Shown here piece after piece: positions 62,659 through 64,000 of a stretch of DNA of 64,000 bases; the first letter of the stretch is position 1; each line of letters opens with the position of its first letter. A program made the translations under genes and the position numbers. This stretch comes from Pleomorphovibrio marinus (GTDB taxonomy: Bacteria > Bacteroidota > Bacteroidia > Cytophagales > Cyclobacteriaceae). The notes beneath the pieces were generated by a model that searched no databases, had not been told where the DNA came from, and was given only the letters and a program-made list of their open reading frames with translations. The stretch spans positions 558,001-622,000 of the forward strand of contig NZ_QCXY01000002.1 in the NCBI RefSeq assembly GCF_003347495.1, written 5' to 3'.

Positions 62659-63741
62659 ATGAAATTTTCACTTTACCTAGGCAAATATAAAGGAATAAAA
62701 GTTTTTATACATTGGACTTTTTCCATCCTTCTTTTGTGGATTATTATTGCCAATACCAGGTCGGGGATGGCCATGGAAGACACGGGTTGGACCCTGCTTT
62801 TCATTCTTTCTATTTTTTTCTGTGTGATTTTGCATGAATTTGGGCATGCCCTCACGGCCCAAAAATACGGGATTCAAACCAAGGATATTATCCTTTTGCC
62901 CATTGGTGGCCTTGCCAGGCTGGAAAAACTTCCTGAAGACCCCAAGCAAGAGTTGAATGTAGCGTTGGCGGGACCCTTGGTGAATGTGGTGATATTTATC
63001 ATTTTATCTGTTTTTGTCTATTTCAATGGCGTTGACATGGAGTTGATCGAAGAAGAGCCTCATCTGGATGGGAGCACCCTACTTTTGTATTTGGCATCTG
63101 CAAATATATTTTTGGCGGTTTTCAACATGCTGCCTGCCTTCCCCATGGATGGGGGAAGGGTGCTGAGAGCCCTACTGTCCATCAGGATGTCTAGGGTGAA
63201 GGCTACCCAGATAGCAGGCTCTATAGGTCAATTTTTGGCCATAGCATTTGTCTTCATAGGGTTGTTTTACAATCCCATTTTGGTGTTGATTGGTATATTC
63301 ATTTTTTTGGGCGCCCAGGCCGAGGTCAACCACACCACGCAGACCTCTATGCTCAAAGGTTACCAGGTATCCGATGCGCTGATGAAGCGTTTCCCTTTAT
63401 TAGCCTACGATGCCAGTTTAAAAAAAGCCATTGAAAAGCTCTTGGATAGCCAGGCAACCCATTTTGTGGTGGTTAAAGACGATCAACCTGTAGGTACCCT
63501 TAGTAGAGATGAAATCATAAAGGGGTTAAGTGAATCTGGAGAAGATACCCCAGTAGAAAAAGTGGCTAATATGGATCCCATGAAGCTGGAAATTTATATG
63601 CCTTTGGAAGAGGCTTTTAAGAAGATGTCTGTAGAGAACAAAAAAGTTGCACTGGTATTTGAGGAGAATCTTTTTCTAGGCATTTTGGATCAGGAAAATA
63701 TTTCAGAGTTCATCATGGTAAAACATGCGGTTGCAAAATGA
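62659..63741 (+). CDS. Site-2 protease (M50) with CBS domains
   Basis: A 360-residue integral-membrane metalloprotease. The zinc motif HExxH is H59-E60-x-x-H63 (ILHEFGHALTA), the third ligand region is FPMDGGR (D164 in MLPAFPMDGGR), and there are about six hydrophobic helices. The C-terminal ~245-360 holds two CBS motifs (VVVKDDQPVGTLSRDE, VALVFEENLFLGILDQEN) that may bind adenine nucleotides and tune proteolysis. S2P enzymes cut transmembrane anti-sigma factors or regulators. It begins exactly at the end of leader repeat R4. The partial CoA-transferase gene follows after 125 bp. Confidence 0.94.
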   Translation: MKFSLYLGKYKGIKVFIHWTFSILLLWIIIANTRSGMAMEDTGWTLLFILSIFFCVILHEFGHALTAQKYGIQTKDIILLPIGGLARLEKLPEDPKQELNVALAGPLVNVVIFIILSVFVYFNGVDMELIEEEPHLDGSTLLLYLASANIFLAVFNMLPAFPMDGGRVLRALLSIRMSRVKATQIAGSIGQFLAIAFVFIGLFYNPILVLIGIFIFLGAQAEVNHTTQTSMLKGYQVSDALMKRFPLLAYDASLKKAIEKLLDSQATHFVVVKDDQPVGTLSRDEIIKGLSESGEDTPVEKVANMDPMKLEIYMPLEEAFKKMSVENKKVALVFEENLFLGILDQENISEFIMVKHAVAK

Positions 63742-63866
63742 GGGTAAAGGCCCCGCAAAGTGAAAATATTGAGAAACTTAAAAATTCGCTAGGTTTTCCT
63801 CATATCTTTTGTATTTTGGATTGCAGAGTTATATAAATTTATGTTTTTACCAAGAAAATAGTTTAC

Positions 63867-64000
63867 ATGATTACCTACAGTTCACCTGCGGAAGCAGTTT
63901 CTATAATTAATAGTCACCAAAGGGTATTCGTCCACGGATCTGCGGCCACCCCGTCTGAAATACTGCGGGCATTGGAGGCCAGAAAGGATGAGTTAGAACA
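63867..64000 (+). CDS. Acetyl-CoA hydrolase/transferase, N-terminal part (partial)
   Basis: The first 44 codons of a frame that runs off the window. MITYSSPAEAVSIINSHQRV followed by FVHGSAATPSEILRALEAR matches the N-terminus of acetyl-CoA hydrolase/4-hydroxybutyrate CoA-transferase family enzymes, which move CoA between carboxylates. The catalytic Glu lies beyond the window. Confidence 0.8.
   Translation, partial: MITYSSPAEAVSIINSHQRVFVHGSAATPSEILRALEARKDELE

Overview
This window looks like chromosomal DNA of a marine-type Bacteroidetes, most probably Cyclobacteriaceae (Algoriphagus/Cyclobacterium/Echinicola-like). The reasons are moderate GC, almost no Shine-Dalgarno sequences, promoters of the TTTG-N19-TAnnTTTG type, many lipoproteins with a short signal ending in Cys, a fused IcmF acyl-CoA mutase, S9, M81 and M42 peptidases, FAS1 lipoproteins and a DUF1501/PSD1-type gene pair. 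The genus is inferred from recall of these families, not from a search. No rRNA, CRISPR array, integrase or transposase gene was seen.

Layout. 1-1.5 kb: tail of a PhyH-like oxygenase gene, a minus-strand tRNA-Arg/tRNA-Lys pair, a degenerate tRNA-Arg copy and a duplicated block carrying the tRNA terminator. 1.7-14.4 kb: core metabolism and transport (CBS/DUF294 protein, MATE exporter, sugar-1-P nucleotidyltransferase with amidase, Ldh-type dehydrogenase, Ppx/GppA phosphatase, acyl-CoA carboxylase beta subunit, M42 peptidase, 2-hydroxyacid dehydrogenase, secreted ADP-ribosylglycohydrolase). 14.5-22.5 kb: an AT-rich accessory island with every gene on the plus strand. It holds small membrane proteins, a truncated DUF2071 gene and five toxin-antitoxin modules (three HigBA-type, two VapBC-type, two of the five broken). 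22.7-31.9 kb: MDR dehydrogenase, COG0523 metallochaperone, PAS histidine kinase with response regulator, beta-propeller lipoprotein, GlxA-type regulator, nitrilase-like enzyme and class V aminotransferase. 32-50 kb: mostly minus-strand secreted hydrolases (M81, a three-part alginate-lyase/beta-helix/heparinase protein, S9), a MFS transporter, a GH24 lysozyme and the DUF1501/PSD1 pair. 50-64 kb: FAS1 lipoprotein, amidohydrolase, YciI, an outer-membrane-type protein, a likely five-gene minus operon (icmF, osmC-like, small protein, sensor lipoprotein, hybrid kinase), a site-2 protease and the start of an acetyl-CoA hydrolase/transferase gene.

The most unusual content is the 14.5-22.5 kb island. 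TA modules are separated by imperfectly palindromic sites of about 136 bp that behave like integron attC sites. Each ends in a GTT core, and in three testable cassettes the core at the cassette's 5' end is the reverse complement of the first box of that cassette's own downstream site. No integrase gene is present. Two sites (C and D) are split at GT|T by two nearly identical ORF-less group II introns, each with a recognisable 34-nt domain V. A third, 5'-truncated-type group II fragment on the minus strand has destroyed one vapC gene. I read this as an integrase-less cassette array (CALIN-like) colonised by group II introns.

A second system is spread over the window. A leader-like repeat (22.5-22.8, 28.8-29.0, 51.5-51.6 and 62.3-62.66 kb) ends exactly at a start codon in each case. 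Short REP-like palindromes (CCCGAA..TTCGGG type) are inserted at fixed points inside it, and the same palindromes sit in loops of the group II introns.
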